In this document: positions 10,156 to 19,044 of the stretch, piece by piece | Layout: each line of letters starts with the position of its first letter | Numbering within the stretch: position 1 is the first letter of the stretch | Source of the DNA: Kangiella profundi | GTDB taxonomy: Bacteria > Pseudomonadota > Gammaproteobacteria > Enterobacterales > Kangiellaceae | Assembly: GCF_002838765.1 (NCBI RefSeq) | Contig: NZ_CP025120.1 | Location: 2,232,001-2,296,000 of the forward strand | Direction: 5' to 3' | DNA: 64,000 nt | Program-made: the position numbers and the translations under genes | Notes under the pieces: generated by a model | What the model was told of the DNA's origin: nothing | What the model saw: the letters and a program-made list of their open reading frames with translations, nothing else | Databases searched by the model: none

Positions 10156-10680
10156 TTAAGCAATAGGCTGTTCCATTAACTCAACAATTTCTTTGGCCAC
10201 TGATTTCACCGAGCTAATATTAGTTGCAACGGTTAAATCTGCAATTTCCAGATACAGCGGCTCACGCTCTTTCATCAGATTCTCTAATGTTCCGCGAGGA
10301 TTGTCATTTTGAATTAATGGTCTACGTTTATCACGTCGAGTTCTCTCTAATTGCTGCTCAATTGATGTCTCAAGATATACAACAACCCCTCTTGCAGCCA
10401 GAAAATTTCGGCTCTTATCCGAAACAATGGCGCCACCACCAGTAGCTAGAACAATGCCTTGACGTTGAGTTAATTCTTCCAGTATGGCCTCTTCTCTTTT
10501 ACGAAAGCCATCTTCACCTTCAATATCAAAGATCCAATCAATTGGCGCACCCGTGCGATCCTCAAGCTCGTGGTCACTATCCACAAACTCAAGTTTCAGA
10601 ATTTCGGCCAACTGCTTGCCAATAGTTGTTTTACCGGCACCCATTGGTCCCACTAAAAAGATATTGCGCTTACCTTTCAT
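10156..10680 (-). CDS. aroK: Shikimate kinase
   Basis: 174 residues. Phosphorylates shikimate at the 3-hydroxyl with ATP. Walker [10 protein letters not shown] (about 11-19), the substrate-binding DSDHELE and GFRKREE segments, the ATGGGA motif and the lid RDKRRPL are present. It begins the aroK-aroB-damX unit, which is separated from pilQ by a terminator whose loop carries a TATAAT element that could serve aroK. Confidence 0.97.
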   Translation of the reverse strand: MKGKRNIFLVGPMGAGKTTIGKQLAEILKLEFVDSDHELEDRTGAPIDWIFDIEGEDGFRKREEAILEELTQRQGIVLATGGGAIVSDKSRNFLAARGVVVYLETSIEQQLERTRRDKRRPLIQNDNPRGTLENLMKEREPLYLEIADLTVATNISSVKSVAKEIVELMEQPIA

Positions 10681-10722
10681 TGTATTTTTTGAACTCTTCG
10701 ATTACCAAAACAGATAAAAACC

Positions 10723-10756
10723 AAAAACCCAGGCGTGCGAATTATACCTGGGTTTT
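10723..10756 (-). terminator. pilQ: Terminator of the pilMNOPQ operon
   Basis: On the minus strand the arms AAAACCCAGG and CCTGGGTTTTT pair around a 13-nt loop and are followed by a T-rich stretch. The loop is long for a terminator and contains TATAAT. Confidence 0.6.
10740..10745 (-). promoter_or_regulatory. aroK: Candidate -10 element for aroK inside the pilQ terminator loop
   Basis: A perfect TATAAT on the minus strand, about 60 nt ahead of the aroK ATG. No convincing -35 hexamer is seen at 16-18 nt spacing, so this is a candidate only. Confidence 0.4.
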
Positions 10757-10776
10757 CAGTAATTGGGTACGAGGGA

Positions 10777-12882
10777 TTAGTTTTTCAAGCCCTGCTCAAT
10801 AATTTTTGGTGTTACGAATATGAGCAATTCTTGCTTGGTGTCCTCACGCTGAGTGTTTTTGAACAACCAGCCCAGAAGAGGAATGTCACCTAGCAATGGT
10901 ACTTTAGACTCGTCGTAAGTCGTTCTATGTTGGAAAATACCACCAAGAACAATGGTTTCACCATTATCAACTAATACTTGTGTTCCAATCTCCTGAGTAT
11001 TAATTGCAGGAGCACCGGCACTACCACCACCATCTGGATTAGTGAATATTACATTCTCACCCCGTGTATCCTGAGTAATAGCTAAATCAAGAATTACACG
11101 ACCATCAGGAGTAATTTGTGGAGTAACCTTAAGCTCAAGAACAGCTTCTTTAAATTGTACGTTCGAAGCACCAGAAGAAGCGCCTTGCAGATATGGAATC
11201 TCTTCACCCGCTTTAATATAGGCTTCTTTTTGATTGGCTGTAATAACTTTTGGGCTTGCTACCACTTCACCACGGTTTTCAGACTCTAGCGCTGAAAGCT
11301 CCATATCGACAACAATACCGTCTTGAAGACGAGCGAATGATAATCCTAGCGAGCCAGCAGGGTTAGCAATTGGAAGGTTAACATTGAAATCTCCATTTAC
11401 CTCACCTGAGTTCATAACATCGCTCACACCAAAACGAGAACCTAGGTCACGAGCGAAGCCATCATCAGCAGTGACAATACGTGCCTCAATAAGAACCTGT
11501 CTTACAGGAATGTCCAATTGTGCAACCAGTCGTCTTACATCTTCAATTTTAGTTGCCACATCTTGAATCAAAATTGTATTAGTTCGTTGGTCGATAGTTA
11601 CAGACCCTCTCTCTGAAAGGATGCCAACAGACTTTTTATCACCAGAGCCTCCGCCTAGGCCAGCCTGTAGAATACCAGCTATTTCAGCAGCTTTAGCATA
11701 ATTTACCTGAATGAGCTCAGTTCTTAACGGAGCAAGCTCTTCCTGCTGCTTATTGGCCTCAAGTTCCTGTTGCTCACGCTGGGCAATAATATCAGCTGGA
11801 GCAATCATCATGACGTTACCTTCCTGACGCTTCCCCAAACCTTTCGACTTAAGAATAATATCCAAGGCCTGATCCCAAGGTACATTGACTAGATTAAGAG
11901 CCATTGAGCCTTGAACATCATCACTGATCACAATGTTGATACCTGCAAAGTCACCGAGAGTGTGTAAGATAGCTTTCAGATCCATATCCTGGAATTGAAG
12001 AGTTAGCTTTTCACCAGAATACTTAGGCTGCTCACGCTCACGCTTTTCTATTTCTTGCTGAGTTAAAGGCTTAAGTTCAATCGTATACTGATCATTTGCC
12101 TGATAGGCAAGGTATTCAAATGAGTCGTTTGCACGAATAGCTAGACGTACAGCGTTTCCGCGCGTAGAAGTTTCAACAATTTGGGCAGGGGTTCCAAAGT
12201 CAATAACATCTAATCTACGAATGAAAGCTGGGTCAATGTCAGCGCCCATGAAATCAGCAATTACAGTACGTCCTTCTTGACGCAAATCAACCGAGACGTT
12301 TGGGTTACCAAGGTTTACTAATACTCGGCCTTCACCATTTACACCACGTCGGAAATCAATACCAGAGATATCATATCCTGAGCCAGGGCTATAGCTGGAT
12401 GTACGGCTAGGCTTAGAATCGCCACTTGCGGTAACGCTGCCTTGCTCCAAGGTAACCACATAATCAGTGCCTTCGATTTGACTGTTATAAGAAACTAGTT
12501 CAGACAAATTAATGACTACTCGTGTTCTATTTTGAGCCTGAATAGCTGTCACGGAATTCACAACGCCGACACCAATGTCCTTCGTTTTAAAGTCCAATCC
12601 TGAGTCAACACCCTCAAAATCCATAGAGATTCTGGCAGGATTTGCAGTCGTAAACTCCTGAGGTGTCGGAGGAACGTCTGAGTAAGTCATTCTCAGCTGA
12701 ACCTTATCCCCCGGAAGCACGTTGTAGTTAATGGCTTCAAGTTGGCTGGCATGTACTGCCCACGATGCGAGCATCGCAAAAGCAAACACCGAACAACTTT
12801 TCATAAATGTAGTAGTCTTTGTCAACATAGTCGATTTACCCAATTGTGACTTGTTTGTCCATAAATGGTTTGTATTATTCAT
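10777..12882 (-). CDS. pilQ: Type IV pilus secretin PilQ
   Basis: Outer-membrane secretin through which the type IV pilus passes. I place the start at 12882 (MNNTNHLW...): a GGGGG Shine-Dalgarno stands 7 nt upstream and it clears pilP; the open frame extends to an unsupported ATG at 12936 inside pilP. That gives 701 residues. A signal peptide (long n-region, then SVFAFAMLASWAVHA) is followed by two AMIN-like peptidoglycan-binding regions, a secretin/STN N-domain (LTLQFQDMDLKAILHTLGDF) and the secretin core with VLVDNGETIVLGGIF and VPLLGDIPLLGWLF near the end. Last gene of the pilMNOPQ operon. Confidence 0.95.
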   Translation of the reverse strand: MNNTNHLWTNKSQLGKSTMLTKTTTFMKSCSVFAFAMLASWAVHASQLEAINYNVLPGDKVQLRMTYSDVPPTPQEFTTANPARISMDFEGVDSGLDFKTKDIGVGVVNSVTAIQAQNRTRVVINLSELVSYNSQIEGTDYVVTLEQGSVTASGDSKPSRTSSYSPGSGYDISGIDFRRGVNGEGRVLVNLGNPNVSVDLRQEGRTVIADFMGADIDPAFIRRLDVIDFGTPAQIVETSTRGNAVRLAIRANDSFEYLAYQANDQYTIELKPLTQQEIEKREREQPKYSGEKLTLQFQDMDLKAILHTLGDFAGINIVISDDVQGSMALNLVNVPWDQALDIILKSKGLGKRQEGNVMMIAPADIIAQREQQELEANKQQEELAPLRTELIQVNYAKAAEIAGILQAGLGGGSGDKKSVGILSERGSVTIDQRTNTILIQDVATKIEDVRRLVAQLDIPVRQVLIEARIVTADDGFARDLGSRFGVSDVMNSGEVNGDFNVNLPIANPAGSLGLSFARLQDGIVVDMELSALESENRGEVVASPKVITANQKEAYIKAGEEIPYLQGASSGASNVQFKEAVLELKVTPQITPDGRVILDLAITQDTRGENVIFTNPDGGGSAGAPAINTQEIGTQVLVDNGETIVLGGIFQHRTTYDESKVPLLGDIPLLGWLFKNTQREDTKQELLIFVTPKIIEQGLKN

Positions 12883-12893
12883 AGTCCAGCCCC

Positions 12894-13454
12894 CTACTGC
12901 CCTAAGACAAGGTATTGTGTGCGAGCTTCCCAACACCCACGACCATTGGGAACTATGGCTTCAATGGTGATTTGGTTGCTATCAATCTTAGTGATGCGAC
13001 CATCATCTAAGCCAAGATACTCACCTTCATGAACAGGTTGTATAACGCCTGCACTGTCACCACTCAAGATCTTAACCAGACCGCGGTGCTCTTTGTTATT
13101 GGAAATCAGGCCTACATATTGCAGTGCATCAAGACCGTATTTTTCTAATTCATGTTTGCGTCGATTTGGATCTGGTTTAACGTCAGATACACAATCTGCA
13201 TCAATCTGTAGCAATCTGCTTTCAAACTCAGGATCTAATCTTGCAAACGGGCTGCGCATATCCGATGCAGAATAGGTGAATGGCTCATAGGGCTTCACTT
13301 CTGGCAACGGTGGCACACTCGTCGGTGTATCATTCTTTATCTGTTGAACCTGTGCCTGTAGGCTGGATAAGTCAGCATCCTCACAACCTGCAAGCATCCC
13401 CATCATTACTGATAACCCAAGTAGGGTTGCTATTTTGTTATTACGGTAACTCAC
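12894..13454 (-). CDS. pilP: Type IV pilus assembly lipoprotein PilP
   Basis: 186 residues. Signal peptide with lipobox LAGC (Cys24), so an inner-membrane-anchored periplasmic lipoprotein. PilP links the PilMNO inner-membrane complex to PilQ. The segments MRSPF and LGLDDGRITKI are typical of the family. It overlaps pilO by 4 nt. Confidence 0.95.
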   Translation of the reverse strand: MSYRNNKIATLLGLSVMMGMLAGCEDADLSSLQAQVQQIKNDTPTSVPPLPEVKPYEPFTYSASDMRSPFARLDPEFESRLLQIDADCVSDVKPDPNRRKHELEKYGLDALQYVGLISNNKEHRGLVKILSGDSAGVIQPVHEGEYLGLDDGRITKIDSNQITIEAIVPNGRGCWEARTQYLVLGQ

Positions 13455-14080
13455 TGCTGCTCATCCTCTGATTCATAACGATAAGTTTTGGCAAGTACAC
13501 TGAAGCTTAAGCGCTCTGCCCCCTCAGAATCCGGTTGTCCACCTCTTCTGTTATTTGCAGCTGAACGTGCAGGTTCAATTTTAAAATCGTGCAAGGTTAC
13601 AATTCGAGGTAAACCAGAAATTCGACTGACAAAATCAGCGATTTGGTGATAACTACCAGTCGCTAAAATTTGGATTGGCTTCTCGATATAGAACTCCTGC
13701 TTTATCTCATCTAAGTACTTGTGTGACAGAAGTTCAACTCCGGCACCAGTAGCCGCATATGATATTTCATCAAGCAATCCCGGAATTTCTGTATTTCGAG
13801 GTAGCTGTTGCAATAACCCTTTAAAGGTTTCCTGCATTTCAGCCATTTGATCTCGATAAGCCTGTAAATTGGCGGCTTTCTTATATTTTGTCTTAAACTC
13901 TTCAATCAGCTGAGTTTCTTTAGTTTGCGCTGACTCCAGAGCACTAATCTGATCATTGGTGTCAAAGTAATACCCTAAACCAAGCACTACTAGCATTACT
14001 GCCACGATAACAAAAATTTTGCCCGGAAGTGGCCACGACCCAATATTATTAAAGTCTTGATATTGACTTAAATCAGCCAT
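13451..14080 (-). CDS. pilO: Type IV pilus inner-membrane protein PilO
   Basis: 209 residues: short cytoplasmic N-terminus with a WPLPGKI motif, one membrane helix (about 22-40), a coiled-coil region and a periplasmic ferredoxin-like fold (GLLQQLPRNTEIPGLL, PIQILATGSYHQIADFVSRI). Forms a heterodimer with PilN. It overlaps pilP by 4 nt and shares a base with pilN. Confidence 0.95.
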   Translation of the reverse strand: MADLSQYQDFNNIGSWPLPGKIFVIVAVMLVVLGLGYYFDTNDQISALESAQTKETQLIEEFKTKYKKAANLQAYRDQMAEMQETFKGLLQQLPRNTEIPGLLDEISYAATGAGVELLSHKYLDEIKQEFYIEKPIQILATGSYHQIADFVSRISGLPRIVTLHDFKIEPARSAANNRRGGQPDSEGAERLSFSVLAKTYRYESEDEQQ

Positions 14081-14654
14081 TATTGACCTCCTTCCTGCTG
14101 ACCATTATTTTCAAGGCCAGGTGTTATTTGCTCAGCATCCAGCACAAAGTTTTGAGCCGGCATGCCTTTACTATCTTTATTAACGTCTCTCAAAGCTTTT
14201 GTGTTCAAGCGCTCAGCTGCATCCATTTTACGCATAAACTCTGAAATACGAGGGTTGGTTTCAGCTTGGCCGGTAAAAGTGAGGTTAGTACCTTTACGTT
14301 CCCATGACGTTAAATTAATGCCTTCTGGTACAACGTTCACTAACTCATCAAACATACGTACGACTTCAGGGCGGCTTTGTTGCAACCCTTGAATTAGGTC
14401 CATGCGCTTGATTAATTCTTCTCGTTGCTTTTCCAGTTTATTAATTTCTGCAATCTGGCGATCAAGCTGTCTCAGCTCAGTTTCTAAAAACTGATTACGA
14501 GCTTCTTGGCTTTCGATTCTTGAGGCCATAACACTATGTACCAGGAACCAAATCAAACCAGCAAGAATTGCCATTAAGAATAAAGTAATAAAGAATTCTT
14601 TTTGTCGCTCCTGGCGCAGTTCCTCACGCCAGTCGAGTAAGTTAATGCGTGCCA

Positions 14655-14655
<1 letters not shown>
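14080..14655 (-). CDS. pilN: Type IV pilus inner-membrane protein PilN
   Basis: 191 residues. The N-terminal INLLDWREE motif is the PilM-binding peptide; a single membrane helix (about 23-45) is followed by a coiled coil and a periplasmic domain with VPEGINLTSWERKG. Links cytoplasmic PilM to periplasmic PilO and PilP. It overlaps both neighbours by one base. Confidence 0.95.
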
Positions 14656-15734
<1,079 letters not shown>

Positions 15735-15904
15735 TCATTAAGTTGGTTCAACATCTTCCCTATGCGTTATCTATCTTAGACTTGTCCCCAAAAAAGTGCA
15801 TACTTTTTCATCACGAAAGTTAAACTTTTTTATTAACTAACGTCTCTAAGATACTATATTTACACTGATTTACAAAAAAATTCAGCCTTTTTTTTAGAAA
15901 AAGG

Positions 15905-15910
15905 TATACT
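15905..15910 (+). promoter_or_regulatory. mrcA: Candidate -10 box of mrcA
   Basis: TATACT about 55 nt ahead of the mrcA ATG in the 242-nt divergent region with pilM. The matching -35 is poor (TTCAGC at 18 nt), so the call is tentative. Confidence 0.35.
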
Positions 15911-15964
15911 GGTGCTCAATTATTTCCCGAGCTTTCACAGCCCACAATAAAACTTTCTGAAAAA

Positions 15965-18607
15965 ATGACCATCAATATATTGAAGAAATTAGCCTTTTTT
16001 GTGAGTCTACTCACAATATTTATGGTTTTAATCGTTCTTGGAGCTTACCTCTTTTCGGCGCCTCAAGTGCCTGCAATCGATTCTCTCAAGAATGTAAAAT
16101 TTCAGACTCCAATGCGTATTTATACCGCTGACGGAAAATTAATCGGCGAGTTTGGTGATGTCCGCCGAGTTCCTGTCGAACTGGAGCAGGTTCCTCAAGA
16201 CTTTATTAATGCGCTTATTGCCACAGAAGATCAACGTTTTTTTGAACATGGCGGGGTCGATATCCAAGGTTTATTGCGCGTGATCAAGGTTGCCCTATTC
16301 AGTGGCGAGTTTTCTGAAGGGGCCAGTACTCTTACCATGCAGACCGCCCGTAATATGTTCCTGACTCGAGATCAGCGACTACAGCGCAAGCTGGTTGAGA
16401 TGTTCTTGGCCATCAAAATGGAAGAAGAGCTGAGCAAAGAGGAAATTCTTGAAATTTACGTCAATAAAGTTCATTTCAGTCATCGAGCTTATGGCCTTGG
16501 TGCTGCAGCTCAAGTTTATTATGGCAAGGATCTAACTGAATTGACCCTTCCACAGGCCGCGATGATGGCAGGTCTACTCAAAGGTGAGTCAGCATACAAT
16601 CCGATTTCAAATCCTGAGCGAGCATTCCAGCGTCGAAATCTGGTTCTTAGCCGAATGGTGGAACAGAATTATATTGACCAGGCTGAGTACGAAGAAGCGA
16701 TTGCTACCCCATTAACGGCAAAAAAACACACAGCCGATCTCGATCTGGAAGCGCCGTACGTTGCTGAAATGGCACGAATTGATGTCATTGACAAGTTTGG
16801 ACGCGATGTCGCCTATAACCAGGGGCTTATTGTCCAAACAACCATAGACTCACAACAGCAAAAAGTAGCCAGCAAAGCCTTACGAGATGGCCTGCTGGAA
16901 TATGACCGTCGTCATGGATACAAAGGGCCTGAGCTAATTCTAGAAGAATTCAATGCCAATGATAGAGAAGAGTTGCTTACGCTTCTCGATAGTACCCCGA
17001 CTATTGGACCACTAACACCAGCTGTAGTACTTAATGTTGATGAAAAATCAATTGAGGTGCTCAGCAAAGATAACCAAGTACTGAAGATTGAATGGCCAGG
17101 CCTTGAATGGGCGGCAAAGTTCATCAGTGATTCACGAATTGGCAACAAACCTGAAAAGGCTTCAGATATTGTTAGCGCTGGCAGTATCATTCGTATTCTT
17201 AAGGTTGCAGAAGAGCAGTGGCATCTTTCACAAATACCCGAAGCCTCAGCCGGATTTGTAGCCTTAAGTCCACACGATGGTTCGATTACCGCTTTGGTAG
17301 GTGGTTTCGATTTTGCCTCCAACAAGTTTAACCTGGTCACTCAGGCTCGTCGCCAACCGGGCTCTAACATAAAACCTTTTATTTATGCTGCGGCATTTTC
17401 TAAAGGCTTTACCGCTGCCAGTCTGGTTAATGACGCCCCATTCGTTAGAGTTAATGAGTCTATCGATGAGGTTTGGCGTCCGCAAAACGACAACTTGAAA
17501 TACAATGGTCCAACTCGCCTGAGAATTGGTCTTAAACGTTCAATCAATACCATCTCTACTCGCCTTATTGATGCCATCGGAGCCGACTATGCCGAGCAGT
17601 TTCTGGTTAACCTCGGCTTACCCGATGAGCACATGGATCCATACCAGTCTTTAGCTCTTGGAACCGCGAGCTTCACTCCTCTTGAAATGGCTTCCGCATA
17701 CGCAGTTCTAGCAAATGGCGGCTACCAGGTCGAACCGTACTATATAAAGGAAATCAGTTCATCGGTCGGAGATATCCTATACCAGGCCAGCCCAATGCTG
17801 GTCTGTGATGAGTGCGAGCAAATGCGCATCGAGAACCAGATTCGTGAGCAGAAATACTCACCGGAAATTCGCAATGAACCTGCTTTGCCAATGCCAGAAG
17901 ACCGAATCGCCAAGCAAGTGGTCGACCCAAGAGATGCCTTCATAATTTATGACATGATGAAGGATGTCATTCACAGCGGAACAGCCACCACACAGTTGGC
18001 CCGTCGTAATAGCTCTCTGCTTAAACGTAACGATCTTGCGGGGAAAACCGGTACAGCCAACGATTATAAAGATGCCTGGTTCTCAGGTTTTAATCGAGAT
18101 CTGGTTGCTAGCGCATGGGTAGGCTTCTCAGACCACCGACGCAGTCTTGGCCAGTACGAATATGGCGGACGAGCAGCCTTGCCAATCTGGGCAACCTTCA
18201 TGGAGCAAGTTCTTGAAGGTACTCCTTCAAAAGAAATGATTCAGCCCCCAGGCGTGGTTTCGACTAAGATTGATCCAGAAACGGGGAAACTCGCAGCACT
18301 TGGCCAAACCAATGCGATATTTGAATACTTCCGTGATGACAATGTACCGACTGAGGTGGCACAGCAAGATCAGGAAGACTTTAATACTATCTACAATACC
18401 CAGCAGCGCGAAGAGCCGATTGATGAGCTTTTTGATGATGAATTGATGCGTCTTTTGGAAGAGTCTTCTACTGACAATGAGACCACCGGTGAGTCTTCCA
18501 GAGAGGCTCTGGAGAAGCAACTGGATGAAGAGCTGAAGCAGTTGCAGAATCAATCTGAGCAGGAAGAGGAGCAGGACCAGACAACTGATCCTGGCTCTAT
18601 TTTCTAA
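15965..18607 (+). CDS. mrcA: Penicillin-binding protein 1A (bifunctional glycosyltransferase/transpeptidase)
   Basis: 880 residues. One N-terminal membrane helix (about 8-30). GT51 glycosyltransferase domain with ATEDQRFFEHGG carrying the catalytic Glu, then GASTLTMQ and the downstream motif RKLVEMFLAIKME. Transpeptidase domain with the SxxK motif in PGSNIKPF, SIN in KRSINTIS and KTGTAN. The C-terminal tail is strongly acidic and Gln-rich. Polymerises and crosslinks peptidoglycan on the periplasmic side. Divergent from the pil operon; ends at a terminator shared with rpmE. Confidence 0.96.
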   Translation: MTINILKKLAFFVSLLTIFMVLIVLGAYLFSAPQVPAIDSLKNVKFQTPMRIYTADGKLIGEFGDVRRVPVELEQVPQDFINALIATEDQRFFEHGGVDIQGLLRVIKVALFSGEFSEGASTLTMQTARNMFLTRDQRLQRKLVEMFLAIKMEEELSKEEILEIYVNKVHFSHRAYGLGAAAQVYYGKDLTELTLPQAAMMAGLLKGESAYNPISNPERAFQRRNLVLSRMVEQNYIDQAEYEEAIATPLTAKKHTADLDLEAPYVAEMARIDVIDKFGRDVAYNQGLIVQTTIDSQQQKVASKALRDGLLEYDRRHGYKGPELILEEFNANDREELLTLLDSTPTIGPLTPAVVLNVDEKSIEVLSKDNQVLKIEWPGLEWAAKFISDSRIGNKPEKASDIVSAGSIIRILKVAEEQWHLSQIPEASAGFVALSPHDGSITALVGGFDFASNKFNLVTQARRQPGSNIKPFIYAAAFSKGFTAASLVNDAPFVRVNESIDEVWRPQNDNLKYNGPTRLRIGLKRSINTISTRLIDAIGADYAEQFLVNLGLPDEHMDPYQSLALGTASFTPLEMASAYAVLANGGYQVEPYYIKEISSSVGDILYQASPMLVCDECEQMRIENQIREQKYSPEIRNEPALPMPEDRIAKQVVDPRDAFIIYDMMKDVIHSGTATTQLARRNSSLLKRNDLAGKTGTANDYKDAWFSGFNRDLVASAWVGFSDHRRSLGQYEYGGRAALPIWATFMEQVLEGTPSKEMIQPPGVVSTKIDPETGKLAALGQTNAIFEYFRDDNVPTEVAQQDQEDFNTIYNTQQREEPIDELFDDELMRLLEESSTDNETTGESSREALEKQLDEELKQLQNQSEQEEEQDQTTDPGSIF

Positions 18608-18640
18608 CTTCTAGTAACTAACTTATAAATAGCATCCATA

Positions 18641-18671
18641 AAAAAAGGCACTTGTCGAAAGTGCCTTTTTT
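18641..18671. terminator. Bidirectional terminator between mrcA and rpmE
   Basis: GGCACTT / AAGTGCC stem with a 5-nt loop, flanked by an A tract on one side and a T tract on the other. It can serve both convergent genes. Confidence 0.85.
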
Positions 18672-18699
18672 GTGTCTATCGCGTAAATGTATCGATTGC

Positions 18700-18909
18700 T
18701 TATTTCAATTTACGGCTACCGAAACGCTTACGGAAACGGTCTACGCGGCCGCCTGAATCAACAATCTTCTGCTTACCTGTATAGAAAGGGTGGCAAGCTG
18801 AACAAACGTCCAAGTTAACGTCTGAACCTGTTGAACCAACTTCGATAACATTACCGCAGCTGCAAGTTGCAGTTACAGTTTTATATTCTGGGTGAATACC
18901 TTGTTTCAT
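18700..18909 (-). CDS. rpmE: 50S ribosomal protein L31
   Basis: 69 residues. The zinc-binding form: CSCG near 16-19 and [13 protein letters not shown] supply the cysteines. This is the C+ RpmE paralog rather than YkgM. In E. coli it is divergent from, and next to, priA; here about 5.7 kb separates them. Confidence 0.97.
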   Translation of the reverse strand: MKQGIHPEYKTVTATCSCGNVIEVGSTGSDVNLDVCSACHPFYTGKQKIVDSGGRVDRFRKRFGSRKLK

Positions 18910-19044
18910 AATAGTGCTCTCTTGTTGCGAGTCGCCATTCGGGCAACAGACCTAAACTGCGCCAAACACCACTCAAGATTTAAAGAAGCGCGATCATACG
19001 CTTACAGCCCCATTAGATCAAGCCCAAAGCCCGTATTTATAGGG

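Noticed and set aside
12883..12936. Upstream ATG of pilQ
   Set aside because: It lies inside pilP, adds residues unlike a signal peptide, and the ATG at 12882 has a good ribosome-binding site.
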